Of a stretch of DNA of 7,505 nt, positions 7,505 to 7,505 are shown in pieces; within the stretch, counting starts at the first letter, position 1, and each line of letters begins with the position of its first letter. The position numbers were made by a program, and so were the translations under genes. The notes under the pieces were generated by a model that made no database searches, was not told the DNA's origin, and saw only the letters and a program-made list of their open reading frames with translations. This stretch comes from Fidelibacterota bacterium. GTDB taxonomy: Bacteria > Marinisomatota > Marinisomatia > Marinisomatales > TCS56. The DNA is taken from the NCBI GenBank assembly GCA_030634675.1, contig DAOWAH010000069.1, forward strand, positions 1 to 7,505, read 5' to 3'.

Positions 7505-7505
7505 A

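Noticed and set aside
1..7505. Undescribed biological system in this window
   Set aside because: Every base is accounted for by eleven conserved translation genes and their short junctions. There are no unknown genes, repeats or mobile elements to support such a claim.

Overview
This window is a stretch of bacterial translation-machinery operon in which the str cluster and the S10 cluster are joined without a break. Eleven genes lie on the + strand in the order rpsL, rpsG, fusA, tuf, rpsJ, rplC, rplD, rplW, rplB, rpsS, rplV. A strong Shine-Dalgarno sequence at the right edge almost certainly belongs to rpsC, whose coding sequence lies outside. All gaps between genes are 1 to 15 bases, so nearly the whole window is coding. 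I see no promoter, terminator, RNA gene, mobile element, repeat array or CRISPR. No gap approaches 300 bases.

Layout: positions 8-2949 hold the str part (S12, S7, EF-G). Positions 2965-4155 hold EF-Tu, which bridges the two clusters. Positions 4166-7492 hold the first part of the S10 cluster (S10, L3, L4, L23, L2, S19, L22). The S12 start is only seven bases from the left edge, so the promoter lies outside. Together the genes supply 30S proteins (S12 at the decoding centre, S7 and S19 in the head, S10), 50S proteins around the peptidyl-transferase centre and exit tunnel (L2, L3, L4, L22, L23), and the two elongation GTPases. They appear intact and full length.

Organism: a bacterium of moderate G+C. 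L2 carries DHPMGGGEG rather than the common DHPHGGGEG and begins with a KPTTPG...[18 protein letters not shown] N-terminus. The EF-Tu C-terminus ends TEIIE. From memory these resemble the Fibrobacteres-Chlorobi-Bacteroidetes (FCB) group and allied uncultured phyla. This placement is an inference, not a proof, and I cannot name a genus.

Points worth a second look are modest. They are a codon-usage break at tuf, a mixture of Shine-Dalgarno-led and Shine-Dalgarno-less junctions, absence of the spacers that carry E. coli-type S7 and L4 autoregulation, and individual residue changes in EF-Tu, S10, L2, L3 and L4 at sites near antibiotic-binding or catalytic regions. I found no sign of an undescribed system; this is a core, conserved region.
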